Of a stretch of DNA of 18,064 nt, positions 1 through 6,396 are shown piece after piece. Source of the DNA: Thermodesulfovibrionales bacterium (GTDB lineage: Bacteria > Nitrospirota > Thermodesulfovibrionia > Thermodesulfovibrionales > SM23-35); NCBI GenBank assembly GCA_022865525.1, contig JALHSV010000198.1, positions 1 through 18,064 of the forward strand, in the 5' to 3' direction. The notes beneath the pieces were generated by a model that was given only the letters and a program-made list of their open reading frames with translations, searched no databases and was not told the DNA's origin. Position 1 is the stretch's first letter. Each line of letters begins with the position of its first letter. The position numbers and the translations under genes were made by a program.

Positions 1-141
1 ACGCATTGATAATTTGTACGGAAAAAACGCAATCCGCACAGCAAGAAGCAACCCCAATTCTTCTTAGTGCAGGTTCTTCATCAGAAGAAAGTGCGTGGTG
101 CGGTCGCCGAGATTTGAACCCGGGTCGTCAGCGTGGCAGGC
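1..141. repeat. Terminal direct repeat, left copy (circular contig overlap)
   Basis: Bases 1-141 are identical to 17924-18064. A coding frame passes through the join unbroken, so the repeat is best read as assembly overlap of a 17,923-bp circle. A length of 141 equals a common maximum k-mer size, which supports this. Confidence 0.92.
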
Positions 142-1004
142 CTAAAGATGATGCCTGCCAACAGGTGACAGCAATCAATTGGGATGAATACGAGACTCAT
201 CTTTTGAAGGATCATGGCAAACACACTGTTGTCTCAATGGTGACTTATGCCAAACAATACTCCCATTGCTTACAGAACATGGATCTCTCAGAGGTTAGGA
301 ACCTGAGAGACAGCTTGAGGCCCAACGTCTTGAAGTCTCTTTCAGCATTGGCCAAATACACTGGGTGCTATCAGGGATTCAAAGACTCGATGAAACAGTT
401 TGGCCTCACCTGGGGAGGCAGAAGCTCAGATGACATAGTGATTGACAGGATCACCAAAGTGCAAAACCCAGATGAGGTTTTCTCCTGGATCAAACAGGTC
501 AAATCTAAGAGGCCAGATCTGGAGGATTTCATGGATTTCATTGCGGTCACAGGTCTGAGGTTGGATGAGGCGTTTCAGAGCTATAACCTGATCATTTCCC
601 TGGCCAGGAAAGGAAAACTAGAGGAGTATTACAATGAGAAAACCCAGACTCTTGAACACTACAAGTTCAAAGAGACATTCATCAGAAAGAGCAAAAAGGC
701 CTTTATCAGTTTTGTTCCAAGAGAGCTGATCCAGAGGATCCAGGAGAATGAACCGTTTAAGAGCAAAGGCGGAATCCAGAAAAGGGTTGTGACGTCAGGC
801 CTCAAACTCAGGTTCTCAGACGTCAGAGAGGCCCATGCTTCATTCATGACGAAGCATCTCAAACAACCTGAGATAGACTTTGTTCATGGCAGGGTTGCAT
901 CCAACGTTTTCATGAGGAACTACTTTAACCCTGCTCTGATCGTGGATCTGGAGGCCAGGGCCATGCAGGGGATCAGTGAGATACGGGAGAAGGTGAAAAT
1001 GTGA
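1..1004 (+). CDS. int: SSV-type tyrosine integrase, catalytic part (gene continues from 17836 across the circle join)
   Basis: Site-specific tyrosine recombinase that should insert the circle into a host tRNA gene. Joined to 17836-17923, the protein is 363 residues; base 1 is the second base of a codon. The Arg box TGLRLDEA puts the first catalytic Arg near residue 215. A Lys-rich strand follows near 258-262, then DVREAHASF (Arg about 305), VHGR (Arg about 327) and the nucleophile Tyr about 337 in RNYFNP. This order is that of archaeal (SSV1-like) integrases. Residues about 62-78 (WCGRRDLNPGR...) are encoded by the antisense of a tRNA 3' half, so attP lies inside the gene. A TTG at 6 could start a shorter form, but the open frame runs back to ATG 17836 with a ribbon-helix-helix domain, which I take as the true start. 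The stop overlaps the next gene by 4 bases. Family assignment is firm; the exact catalytic Lys is less so. Confidence 0.93.
   Translation, partial: ALIICTEKTQSAQQEATPILLSAGSSSEESAWCGRRDLNPGRQRGRPKDDACQQVTAINWDEYETHLLKDHGKHTVVSMVTYAKQYSHCLQNMDLSEVRNLRDSLRPNVLKSLSALAKYTGCYQGFKDSMKQFGLTWGGRSSDDIVIDRITKVQNPDEVFSWIKQVKSKRPDLEDFMDFIAVTGLRLDEAFQSYNLIISLARKGKLEEYYNEKTQTLEHYKFKETFIRKSKKAFISFVPRELIQRIQENEPFKSKGGIQKRVVTSGLKLRFSDVREAHASFMTKHLKQPEIDFVHGRVASNVFMRNYFNPALIVDLEARAMQGISEIREKVKM
96..142 (-). other. attP: attP core: 3' half of tRNA-Gly(GCC)
   Basis: Read on the minus strand, this is the 3' half of a tRNA ending in encoded CCA (96-98). Base 99 gives discriminator A, and 100-106 the acceptor 3' strand CGACCGC. 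Bases 107-123 form a T arm with loop TTCAAAT and a 5-pair stem including one G-U, 124-127 a 4-base variable loop, and 128-139 the anticodon 3' stem and loop CTGCCAC, giving anticodon GCC (Gly). Pairing fails in the 5' anticodon stem (140-144, A opposite G), so similarity to the host gene probably ends near the anticodon loop. Integration here would restore a full host tRNA. The same bases recur at 18019-18064 because of the terminal duplication. Confidence 0.88.
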
Positions 1005-1693
1005 ACCGAACAAAAATCGAGTACCTTGACTATACAACAAATCCGACTGTTGGATGCAGTGGTCTAGGATGCGCTGTTGCTAAGGAATGTTGGGCAGCAA
1101 AACAAGCAAAGAGACAAAAACACAAATGCGCTATATGCTATTCCTTCGTTCCTCATGTCCATTGGGAAAGATTCGATGACTTCCTAAGTGTCAAGAAGCC
1201 TTCAAGGATTGGAGTCTCATTCATGGGTGAGTTCTTCGACAAAGAAATCTCGAATTGGGTTAGGAAAGACTACTACCTGCACATGATGAAAGCCCCTCAG
1301 CATATGTTCATAATATTCACGAAGCAACCCCAGAATATCGATGACGAAGAATTACCTCCAAACCTGAGCATCGGTGTGTCAGTCAATAGGAAAAAGGACT
1401 TATGGCGTATTGACGTGCTTCGACAAGTGAAATGCCAATATCGGATAGTCAGCTTTGAGCCATTGTATGAAGACCTAAGCGATGTAAACCTAGAGGGAAT
1501 AGATTGGGTAATTATTGGTGGTCAAACTCGACCAAAACTATTGCCGTCTTATCCTTGGGTGCTAGGCTTGATTCAGAGAGCCAAAGCCCTCAATCTTCCC
1601 GTCTTTATCAAGAACAATCTGAAGGAAGTCATGGCTAGATGGCCACCACTCAGGGAATATCCGCATCAGGAAATGGAGAAAGTGAGAGCATGA
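1001..1693 (+). CDS. DUF5131 (phage Gp37/Gp68, three-Cys motif) protein
   Basis: 230 residues from a GTG start whose bases overlap the integrase stop; a GGAGAAGGTG ribosome binding stretch sits just upstream. Family landmarks appear in order: a Cys-rich N-terminus (C19, C24, C30, then KCAIC at C43/C46), GVSFMGEFFD (71-80, family form NSMGDLF), IIFTKQPQNI (104-113, family LTKRP), LSIGVSVN (122-129), RIVSFEPLYEDL (148-159), IDWVIIGGQ (167-175) and VFIKNN near 201-206. The family is described as radical-SAM-like with a three-Cys motif; its substrate is not known to me. Bacterial members often sit beside a partner called TcmP, and none is seen here. The Cys region is longer than the usual form, with an inserted second CxxC pair. 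Its place behind int suggests a non-structural role. Confidence 0.82.
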   Translation: MNRTKIEYLDYTTNPTVGCSGLGCAVAKECWAAKQAKRQKHKCAICYSFVPHVHWERFDDFLSVKKPSRIGVSFMGEFFDKEISNWVRKDYYLHMMKAPQHMFIIFTKQPQNIDDEELPPNLSIGVSVNRKKDLWRIDVLRQVKCQYRIVSFEPLYEDLSDVNLEGIDWVIIGGQTRPKLLPSYPWVLGLIQRAKALNLPVFIKNNLKEVMARWPPLREYPHQEMEKVRA

Positions 1694-1902
1694 TTCTTAA
1701 ATGCCCTAACTGCCATAACATCTCCTTCAAAATTCATTCGCCTCCTCCCAAACAGGAAATCCAAGAAGGAGTCTTTAAAGAGATTGTTCAAAAGGGGAAT
1801 CGTTATTTCTATTTTATTTGTCTAGGATGTGGCAAACTGTTAAGACTGAATAAGATAGAGATCAATGACGGCTATCTTTCTAGGGGAGAGATCTCCCCAT
1901 GA
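1690..1902 (+). CDS. Zinc-ribbon mini-protein
   Basis: 70 residues starting at ATG 1690, overlapping the previous stop by 4 bases (ATGA), so translation is probably coupled. Two Cys pairs, CPNC near residues 5-8 and CLGC near 46-49, are separated by about 37 residues with charged and aromatic filler (GNRYFYF), as in a zinc ribbon. A longer frame opens at 1639, but the overlap start is better supported. Function unknown; nucleic-acid or protein binding is likely. The C-terminus runs through a short inverted repeat at 1883-1898. Confidence 0.7.
   Translation: MILKCPNCHNISFKIHSPPPKQEIQEGVFKEIVQKGNRYFYFICLGCGKLLRLNKIEINDGYLSRGEISP
1883..1898. terminator. Short inverted repeat at the end of the int-DUF5131-zinc ribbon unit
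   Basis: GGGGAGA and TCTCCCC are perfect 7-base arms around a 2-base loop, overlapping the last codons of the zinc-ribbon gene. It may fold in the RNA, but no T-tract follows, so its role as terminator is uncertain. Confidence 0.3.
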
Positions 1903-2007
1903 TCCCCAGGCCTTTCGCCTATGTCGTTTGTTTCTTTGTATTCTCCCAGAGCAATTCCTGTGAGAGATGCTACTTCTACCATCATTGTCCATTGTGGAGT
2001 GAAAAAC

Positions 2008-2214
2008 GTGAACAAAAGATATAGGCCCAGGGAGGCCAAAAGGGAGGGGCTTGGTTTACCTGAGACTTTGAATCTCCAGTATGAAAAGAGAACGGCCACA
2101 GTCTCCACGAAACTGGAACCCTCATTAAGAAAGTGGATCCTGAAACGTGGAGGATCGCGCCTGATCAGAGAGCTGATTCTGGACTATGCCCAGGCCCAGG
2201 GCCAGGAACTCTAA
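2008..2214 (+). CDS. Ribbon-helix-helix DNA-binding protein
   Basis: 68 residues from GTG 2008, chosen because GGAGTG lies 6 bases upstream; the frame is open back to ATG 1921 but that stretch has no such site. The N-terminus is basic. Residues 29-36 (TATVSTKL) form the likely beta strand, followed by a helix (38-46), a turn at RGGS and a second helix (51-62). This is the CopG/Arc-type fold that binds DNA as a dimer. The tail is Gln/Ala-rich. Such proteins commonly act as repressors in archaeal viruses. The target is unknown; the protein is encoded 105 bases after the zinc-ribbon gene and may have its own transcript. Confidence 0.68.
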   Translation: MNKRYRPREAKREGLGLPETLNLQYEKRTATVSTKLEPSLRKWILKRGGSRLIRELILDYAQAQGQEL

Positions 2215-2228
2215 AAGGAAACAAGACA

Positions 2229-2387
2229 ATGAGAGAATATCCGACAATGACTTATCGAAACTACATAAGGAAATTCGCCTCTAAAACTGAAAACGGGAAG
2301 TTCTTTTGTAGTCTCTGCATCACTTGGATAGATAAACAGCGATGGGTTCACTTCAAGAAGCATCACAGATTTGAGAAACGACACTAG
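2229..2387 (+). CDS. C2H2-type zinc-finger mini-protein
   Basis: 52 residues from ATG 2229, 14 bases after the RHH gene, with AGGAAA upstream. Residues about 30-47 contain C-x2-C (CSLC), a Trp-rich centre and HFKKHH, giving a C-x2-C-x12-H-x3/4-H pattern typical of a classical zinc finger. The rest is strongly basic. Small C2H2 proteins are frequent in archaeal viruses and usually bind DNA. Its stop codon lies inside the first hairpin of the convergent region, which suggests it ends this transcript. Confidence 0.65.
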   Translation: MREYPTMTYRNYIRKFASKTENGKFFCSLCITWIDKQRWVHFKKHHRFEKRH

Positions 2388-2539
2388 GGATAGCGTTTCA
2401 AAGTTGGTCGACCTGGAGATTTGAACACTAGAGATCGATAGTGTTTCAGCTCTGGCCAGACACTAGATCTCTGAAAAAAAAGTTGTTTCGACACGCACAG
2501 GCATCAACCTCTAAGGTTGATGTCCAAACACCATCAATA
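2388..2539. terminator. Convergent intergenic region with hairpins and a T-tract
   Basis: No gene found. Bases 2374-2398 can fold (GAAACG ... CGTTTC with inner CTA/TAG) over the stop of the plus-strand unit. Bases 2424-2445 hold AACACTA and TAGTGTT arms around an 8-base loop. A run of eight A at 2474-2481 reads as T8 on the minus strand, a likely archaeal terminator for the ATPase operon. Bases 2502-2522 form a perfect 9-base stem (CATCAACCT/AGGTTGATG) with loop CTA. CACTAG occurs three times (2382, 2426, 2461). Confidence 0.5.
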
Positions 2540-3394
2540 TCATTGTTTTACCTCTAAACTGTTCTCAAAAATCTTCGGGGAATACCTCCTGCTATTATTT
2601 ACACTCATACACAACTTCAGTTTATTGATTCCACGCCTCATATGGTTGGTAACGTCCTTTCTAGTCTTTAACTGTGGATATTTCAAAACAATGGTATCTG
2701 TTGATACCCCGTTGCCATAGTCAAATAGAATCTTGAGATCGTCATCCATTATATCCATTTCAGGAGGAGACATTCGCCATGTTGCCGACCTGAACGGATC
2801 AAATATGATTTTTGTGGGAGGAAGATTCTTGAATTTCAGAGGCTTAGAAATAAGTTTGGAGGCTTTTAATCTAACCATCTTTCTATATTGTGGGCTTCTT
2901 GGAGAGACTGGAATTTTCTCCCAGGAGGCAATATGAAAGGTTGGATTGAAAAACACTTTCTCAGTAATAGATTCTTCCTGAGTCACAACAATTAAGTGCA
3001 TCCTGCCCTTTGACAACTCAGGAATGATCTTTAGCCATTCCGTGTTCATTCCACTCATGGCCCTTCTGGACGGGGTTGATGTGATGGCCTCATCATAGAC
3101 AAAGGCTTTCCTGTTGCCAGAGAACATCCACGTTTCCAGAGTCACGAAATTATCTATGTATTTGATCTGTGACTCGTCAGGATCCTCACAAAGGTTATCT
3201 TTGAAGCATTGGACATTGGCCCCTGCCACAAAGATGATGCCCAACCTTTTCAGCTCCTCCGTGAGATGTATGGCGAAATCTGTCTTGCCAGTTTTCCAGG
3301 GGCCTGAAACGGTTGTTACGGATGCAGGGCCTCCATAGATTTTCCTGAGTGATGAAACCCAGGCAGAGGCATGGATCTGGGTTTGCTCTGTCAT
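2540..3394 (-). CDS. P-loop ATPase, possible virion assembly motor
   Basis: 284 residues. Walker A GPWKTGKT is at 31-38. Walker B is AFVYDE at 97-102 with D101/E102, and HLIVVTQE at 133-140 could be the sensor strand. These match compact additional-strand (RecA/HerA/FtsK or Zot-like) ATPases used by archaeal and filamentous viruses for genome handling or assembly. The C-terminal 60 residues (about 225-270, with LKYPQLKTRKDV) look helix-turn-helix-like, which would be a DNA contact. It starts at ATG 3394, overlapping the upstream stop by 4 bases, and is last in the minus-strand operon beside membrane proteins, which fits a packaging or extrusion role. The exact family is not certain. Confidence 0.72.
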   Translation of the reverse strand: MTEQTQIHASAWVSSLRKIYGGPASVTTVSGPWKTGKTDFAIHLTEELKRLGIIFVAGANVQCFKDNLCEDPDESQIKYIDNFVTLETWMFSGNRKAFVYDEAITSTPSRRAMSGMNTEWLKIIPELSKGRMHLIVVTQEESITEKVFFNPTFHIASWEKIPVSPRSPQYRKMVRLKASKLISKPLKFKNLPPTKIIFDPFRSATWRMSPPEMDIMDDDLKILFDYGNGVSTDTIVLKYPQLKTRKDVTNHMRRGINKLKLCMSVNNSRRYSPKIFENSLEVKQ

Positions 3395-3690
3395 TCTGCA
3401 TCATAGGTTTCTGTGTTATCGCCAACTTTCATGGCTAGGTTGGTAATTATGTCGGGTAGCCATTCTGCCTGGCCTATAATCTGGCACATTGGAATATATA
3501 CAGAGTCAATCTTTTTGATTAGAACGGTGTTCTCTGGATTGATTAGCTTTAAGATTTCTAAATAGCCAACAATCATCCTCCATTTTTGCGTCATACAGGC
3601 CACAACCTGGAAGAATTTGTGTTCCTTAGAAACCTGTGCCCCCATGTAAACGGAGATTTCAAACTCTTGATTGCTGAATTTCTTAACCAT
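3391..3690 (-). CDS. Unknown 99-residue protein
   Basis: I do not recognise this protein. It starts at ATG 3690, directly after the upstream stop (3691-3693), with GGAG about 9 bases before. It overlaps the ATPase start by 4 bases, so it belongs to the same operon. It looks soluble and mixed alpha/beta, with an N-terminal strand pattern (FEISVYMGAQV), a helical middle and a hydrophobic patch DSVYIPMCQII near 62-72. Being co-translated with the ATPase, it may be its partner; that is inference only. Confidence 0.68.
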   Translation of the reverse strand: MVKKFSNQEFEISVYMGAQVSKEHKFFQVVACMTQKWRMIVGYLEILKLINPENTVLIKKIDSVYIPMCQIIGQAEWLPDIITNLAMKVGDNTETYDAE

Positions 3691-4077
3691 CTATTTCTCC
3701 TTACCTTTTCCAGACTTTTCCGTTCCTTTCCCAGGTTGTTGAATTGGGGAGATTGGGAGGCCCAGAGCTGAAATGACTTCCCTATTCTCTGAAACCATGA
3801 CTGTGACCTCCTCCTCCCTGCCCTTTCCATCTCTGGAAATGCTCCATTTAGCGTATTCCTTAGTGAAATCTGCCAGGGGTTTGAGTGACGGGAAATTGAG
3901 GCCTAGCCACTGAGTCTCTGCAACTGCCTGAACCTGGATCTCCTGCAACCTGGAGGAGGAGCTGATCGGATCAGGATTCATAAGATAGTCTAACCGTTTC
4001 TTGAGATCCTTTGTTCCCTCTATGGCTCTGATAATTACTTCTGTAATTCTATCCGTAATATCAGGGGCCTGGCTCAA
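3691..4077 (-). CDS. Unknown 128-residue protein with Gly/Lys-rich tail
   Basis: Not recognised. It begins at TTG 4077, which overlaps the upstream stop (TTGA); a strong GGGAGGGAGG stretch lies just before, and the next in-frame ATG is only at residue 33, so TTG is preferred. Residues 1-30 are helical and charged (DRITEVIIRAIEGTKDL). The centre is mixed, and residues 113-128 are a low-complexity tail with repeated GKG, probably flexible and possibly nucleic-acid-binding. No membrane segment. It lies between membrane proteins and the ATPase in one operon. Confidence 0.65.
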   Translation of the reverse strand: MSQAPDITDRITEVIIRAIEGTKDLKKRLDYLMNPDPISSSSRLQEIQVQAVAETQWLGLNFPSLKPLADFTKEYAKWSISRDGKGREEEVTVMVSENREVISALGLPISPIQQPGKGTEKSGKGKEK

Positions 4078-4502
4078 AAGGGCCTCCCTCCCCTCATGAG
4101 GACAATCTGGAGGATAATCACTATGATGATTGGGATCAGGAGGCCTATGAACATCCAGGGTTTCATGGTTTGGTATCTGCCCAGGGTTTTCACAATTTCC
4201 TTCAAAACCACGTTTTTCCTGTCTTTGTCAGTTATGGGTTCCAATAGACTCTCAGGGCCAGGAGACGCACAGAAGATTTTGCCCTCCTCATAGATCACGC
4301 ATGGTTGCCTCTTTCTGAACCTGTTTGAGAATACCCTGCCAAAGAATGAATTTGAAACCTCTTTCATGTTGAAAACACATTCATTGCTGTATTGGGGTTC
4401 CATGTCTTTGCTGATCATCACTTTGTCCTCTTTGATCTCTGCCTCCAGGAGATCTATCTCCCTTTTCCGTTTCACTAACAGAACTCTGAGTTTATCCTTC
4501 AT
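4074..4502 (-). CDS. Tail-anchored membrane protein with N-terminal coiled coil
   Basis: 142 residues from ATG 4502 (MKDKLRVLLV), picked because GGAGGG lies 6-11 bases upstream; an earlier in-frame ATG at 4529 has no such site. Residues 1-32 are heptad-like and charged, the middle is basic (NRFRKRQP), and one membrane segment lies at about 115-136 (FIGLLIPIIIVIILQIVLM) near the C-terminus. Topology suggests a cytoplasmic domain on the membrane, as expected for an assembly or virion-matrix protein. Function unknown. It overlaps its neighbours by 4 and 11 bases. Confidence 0.68.
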   Translation of the reverse strand: MKDKLRVLLVKRKREIDLLEAEIKEDKVMISKDMEPQYSNECVFNMKEVSNSFFGRVFSNRFRKRQPCVIYEEGKIFCASPGPESLLEPITDKDRKNVVLKEIVKTLGRYQTMKPWMFIGLLIPIIIVIILQIVLMRGGRPF

Positions 4503-4770
4503 AGTGGCCCTCCATGTCATACAGGCCACCTATGGCCTGGCCAACTCTGGGATCCCACGCCTCCCCTGGCCTCATAACGTGATAGGTTATCCTCATTCCG
4601 TGAATGAAAATCAGGAGAACACCCATCATTGAAACCGATAACAGGGTTTCGTGGATGAACTGGCCCAGAGGAAACAATTCCACCATAAAAATGGGGATAA
4701 AAGTCAAATAGACTAGAATCTGGAAGTTTCTCCAAGCATAATGGAACATAAATGTTATGTGTTGTATCAT
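4492..4770 (-). CDS. Small two-helix membrane protein
   Basis: 92 residues, first gene of the minus-strand operon. Membrane segments lie at about 17-33 (ILVYLTFIPIFMVELF) and 42-57 (LLSVSMMGVLLIFIHG); the C-terminal 30 residues are polar with Gly-Gly. No known family recognised. ATG 4770 lies beside a TATA-like run, so the mRNA may be nearly leaderless. Co-transcription with the tail-anchored protein and the ATPase suggests a structural or assembly role. Confidence 0.66.
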   Translation of the reverse strand: MIQHITFMFHYAWRNFQILVYLTFIPIFMVELFPLGQFIHETLLSVSMMGVLLIFIHGMRITYHVMRPGEAWDPRVGQAIGGLYDMEGHYEG

Positions 4771-4818
4771 ATCATATATGCTTTATGTATATTGACCTCA
4801 ATAGGCAGGTGATAAGAA
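4771..4818. promoter_or_regulatory. Divergent promoter region between the two structural operons
   Basis: 48 AT-rich bases between ATG 4770 (minus) and ATG 4819 (plus). TATGTATATT at 4785-4794 can serve as TATA for either side, and ATCATATCATATAT at 4767-4780 repeats ATCAT. For the plus gene, AGGTGAT at 4807-4813 is an excellent ribosome binding site 5 bases before ATG. No such site is seen for the minus gene, in line with a leaderless message. Confidence 0.6.
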
Positions 4819-5097
4819 ATGCATGAAAAATTCTCAGCATGGTTCCAAAACAGCTATCTCCCAAGAGTCATGGGAATGGCAGGATCCAAAGCCGTCAATT
4901 GGATAGGCCTGGTAATCACTCTCATCCTGGGAGTGATATTGGTTCCTATCGTAGTGGATCAGATCCAAACAACCAACACCACTGGATGGACGTTCACAGG
5001 CTACGCAGGGGCCAAAACCCTGTTTTTGCTACTGCCATTCATCTTCATCATAGGCTTAGTGATCTACTTCATCGGGTCACTACTCGGAAAGATCTAA
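4819..5097 (+). CDS. Two-helix hydrophobic protein resembling spindle-virus major capsid protein
   Basis: 92 residues. A short amphipathic N-terminus with small residues (MGMAGSKA) precedes helix 1 (about 27-46, LVITLILGVILVPIVVDQI). A 20-residue polar Thr/Gly loop (TTNTTGWTFTGYAG) follows, then helix 2 (66-88) and a basic end. This plan, notably the LVPIVVDQI edge of helix 1, the Thr-rich loop and a Leu/Ile/Phe-rich second helix, resembles VP1/VP3 of fuselloviruses and the capsid proteins of other spindle-shaped viruses, which line the virion as helical hairpins. It has the best ribosome binding site in the window and is first in the large plus-strand module, as expected for the most abundant protein. 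The resemblance is by eye; an unrelated small membrane protein is the alternative. Confidence 0.62.
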   Translation: MHEKFSAWFQNSYLPRVMGMAGSKAVNWIGLVITLILGVILVPIVVDQIQTTNTTGWTFTGYAGAKTLFLLLPFIFIIGLVIYFIGSLLGKI

Positions 5098-5208
5098 ACT
5101 TCCAACTGACTTCCAAGACTTCCAGGATATCCCCTTTTCTTAGGGCCTTATGCCATCAGATGGCAGAACGCAAAATCTAAAAGCCAGAAAGGACAAGATG
5201 ATTATGCC
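5098..5208. terminator. Gap after the capsid-like gene with hairpin and repeats
   Basis: No gene. ACTTCCA occurs twice and CTTCCA a third time right after the stop (5098-5126). A pyrimidine run CCCCTTTTCTT (about 5130-5140) could partly terminate transcription. TGCCATC-A-GATGGCA (near 5151-5165) is a perfect 7-base hairpin. Such a structure would let the capsid-like gene be expressed above downstream genes; this is inference. Confidence 0.4.
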
Positions 5209-5625
5209 ATGCTTCGAAGCAAAAAAGAGAAGGAAAGAAAGAGAAATAAAATTGAAGTGATCTCCCCGTTCCTGGTGATATTAACCATTTGCATAGTCAT
5301 GGCCCTGCCTGGTGTTCACGCTGTTACTGAAAACGATGAAGTCTATCTTCTGGATCTGCCTCAAAAGTTTGCTGACGCCTTCAACATTCCATTGTTCCCT
5401 GCCCAGATCTTCACGACAGGCATCATAATGATGATCTTCATGCTTCCAATAGCAATCTGGAGCAAAACCGTTGTTCCTCCCCTCTTCGTTGGGTTTGTAG
5501 TGATGGGATTGTGTGTAGCTCTAACCTGGTTGCCAGTTTGGTTCCTGGTCATTTCTGCTATGGTTGTGGCTTTGATGTTTGCAGGAGGAATGAGGAATTG
5601 GCTATCTGGAACATCAGAAACGTGA
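5209..5625 (+). CDS. Membrane protein with signal-like N-terminus and about three more helices
   Basis: 138 residues from ATG 5209. A very basic start (KKEKERKRNK) precedes a hydrophobic stretch (about 19-37) ending in GVHA, which looks like a cleavable signal or first helix. Further helices lie at about 66-83 (TTGIIMMIFMLPIAIWS), 89-107 and 109-125. No family recognised. Small multi-helix proteins of this type follow the capsid gene in spindle-shaped and pleomorphic archaeal viruses, so a minor virion role is plausible. The next gene starts 5 bases after its stop. Confidence 0.68.
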   Translation: MLRSKKEKERKRNKIEVISPFLVILTICIVMALPGVHAVTENDEVYLLDLPQKFADAFNIPLFPAQIFTTGIIMMIFMLPIAIWSKTVVPPLFVGFVVMGLCVALTWLPVWFLVISAMVVALMFAGGMRNWLSGTSET

Positions 5626-5630
5626 TTTGA

Positions 5631-6386
5631 ATGGGATCAGGTGGAGATCTAGCAGAGTTAAGGGGCCTCTTGGTAGTTGTCACATTTCTCTCTATAACTG
5701 TTCTTCTTGTTGCCATGATTCCTGGGGAGTTTGTTGTGGGATCAACGGAGAATCGCCAGGTTGTGGTTCCTGACAATTATTCATCCTCTGACGTCATGGC
5801 CATAGCATCGTCCACCAATTATACTATTGGCCTTCATTTTGAACAGTCTTTCAGTTTAGGAGGCCATTACTTCACCATATTTGATGATGCCAGGGGATCA
5901 GTTCCAGGTAATGGAATCATCATGTATACTGAATGGTGGGAGTATTGGGGGATTATTCACAATCAATTGTATATGCAATGGTATGATCAGGATAACATTG
6001 AAAGGAGTCATAGTCCAACATCTGGGCCTCATTTCCCATATCTGGATAAAATGATGAATTTCCAAACAATTGATGACATTGGAGTGAACACGACTTGGAC
6101 AGTTCAATGTATTCACGTTACAATCAAGGCCATGTTTGGATACAACACGACAGCTTATGATAACTGCACACACGCCTATGAAAACAATGCTTTGGGCATT
6201 TGGTTGGGCATCAACTTTGACCAGGTGAACACTCAATATAACGCCTGGAACCTGATCCAGATGATCCTGTTCTTTCAGATGCCTGACGTTCATCCCATGA
6301 TAAACATGATCATAGCTATCCCCATTTGGATCACAATCGCCTATTTGGTATTCACGCTTATAACCAAACTGATCCCATTCACATGA
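5631..6386 (+). CDS. Exported protein with N- and C-terminal membrane helices
   Basis: 251 residues from ATG 5631. The N-terminal helix is at about 12-31 (LLVVVTFLSITVLLVAMIP) and the C-terminal helix at about 226-247 (MIIAIPIWITIAYLVFTLI). The roughly 190 residues between are aromatic-rich (EWWEYWG, MQWYDQD) with several N-x-T/S sites (NYT, NTT, NCT), indicating an extracellular glycosylated domain. Two Cys in the outer part could form a disulfide. Family unknown. It lies between small membrane proteins and the glycoside hydrolase, so it is probably a virion surface component. No clear ribosome binding site. Confidence 0.7.
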   Translation: MGSGGDLAELRGLLVVVTFLSITVLLVAMIPGEFVVGSTENRQVVVPDNYSSSDVMAIASSTNYTIGLHFEQSFSLGGHYFTIFDDARGSVPGNGIIMYTEWWEYWGIIHNQLYMQWYDQDNIERSHSPTSGPHFPYLDKMMNFQTIDDIGVNTTWTVQCIHVTIKAMFGYNTTAYDNCTHAYENNALGIWLGINFDQVNTQYNAWNLIQMILFFQMPDVHPMINMIIAIPIWITIAYLVFTLITKLIPFT

Positions 6387-6396
6387 GCTGAAAGAC

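Noticed and set aside
96..142. A functional tRNA-Gly gene in the element.
   Set aside because: Only the 3' half is present; there is no D arm or 5' acceptor strand, and the 5' anticodon stem already mispairs.
1872..2108. A 78-codon minus-strand frame with hydrophobic stretches.
   Set aside because: It overlaps the zinc-ribbon end and the RHH gene start, and no ribosome site or transcript partner is seen.
2401..2470. A second tRNA-like stretch: GAGATTTGAAC matches the T-loop of the attP tRNA.
   Set aside because: The T stem does not pair (two of five mismatched), no acceptor partner for GGTCGAC is found upstream, and the anticodon region is an 8-base loop on a 7-base stem. Only the short T-loop word is shared.
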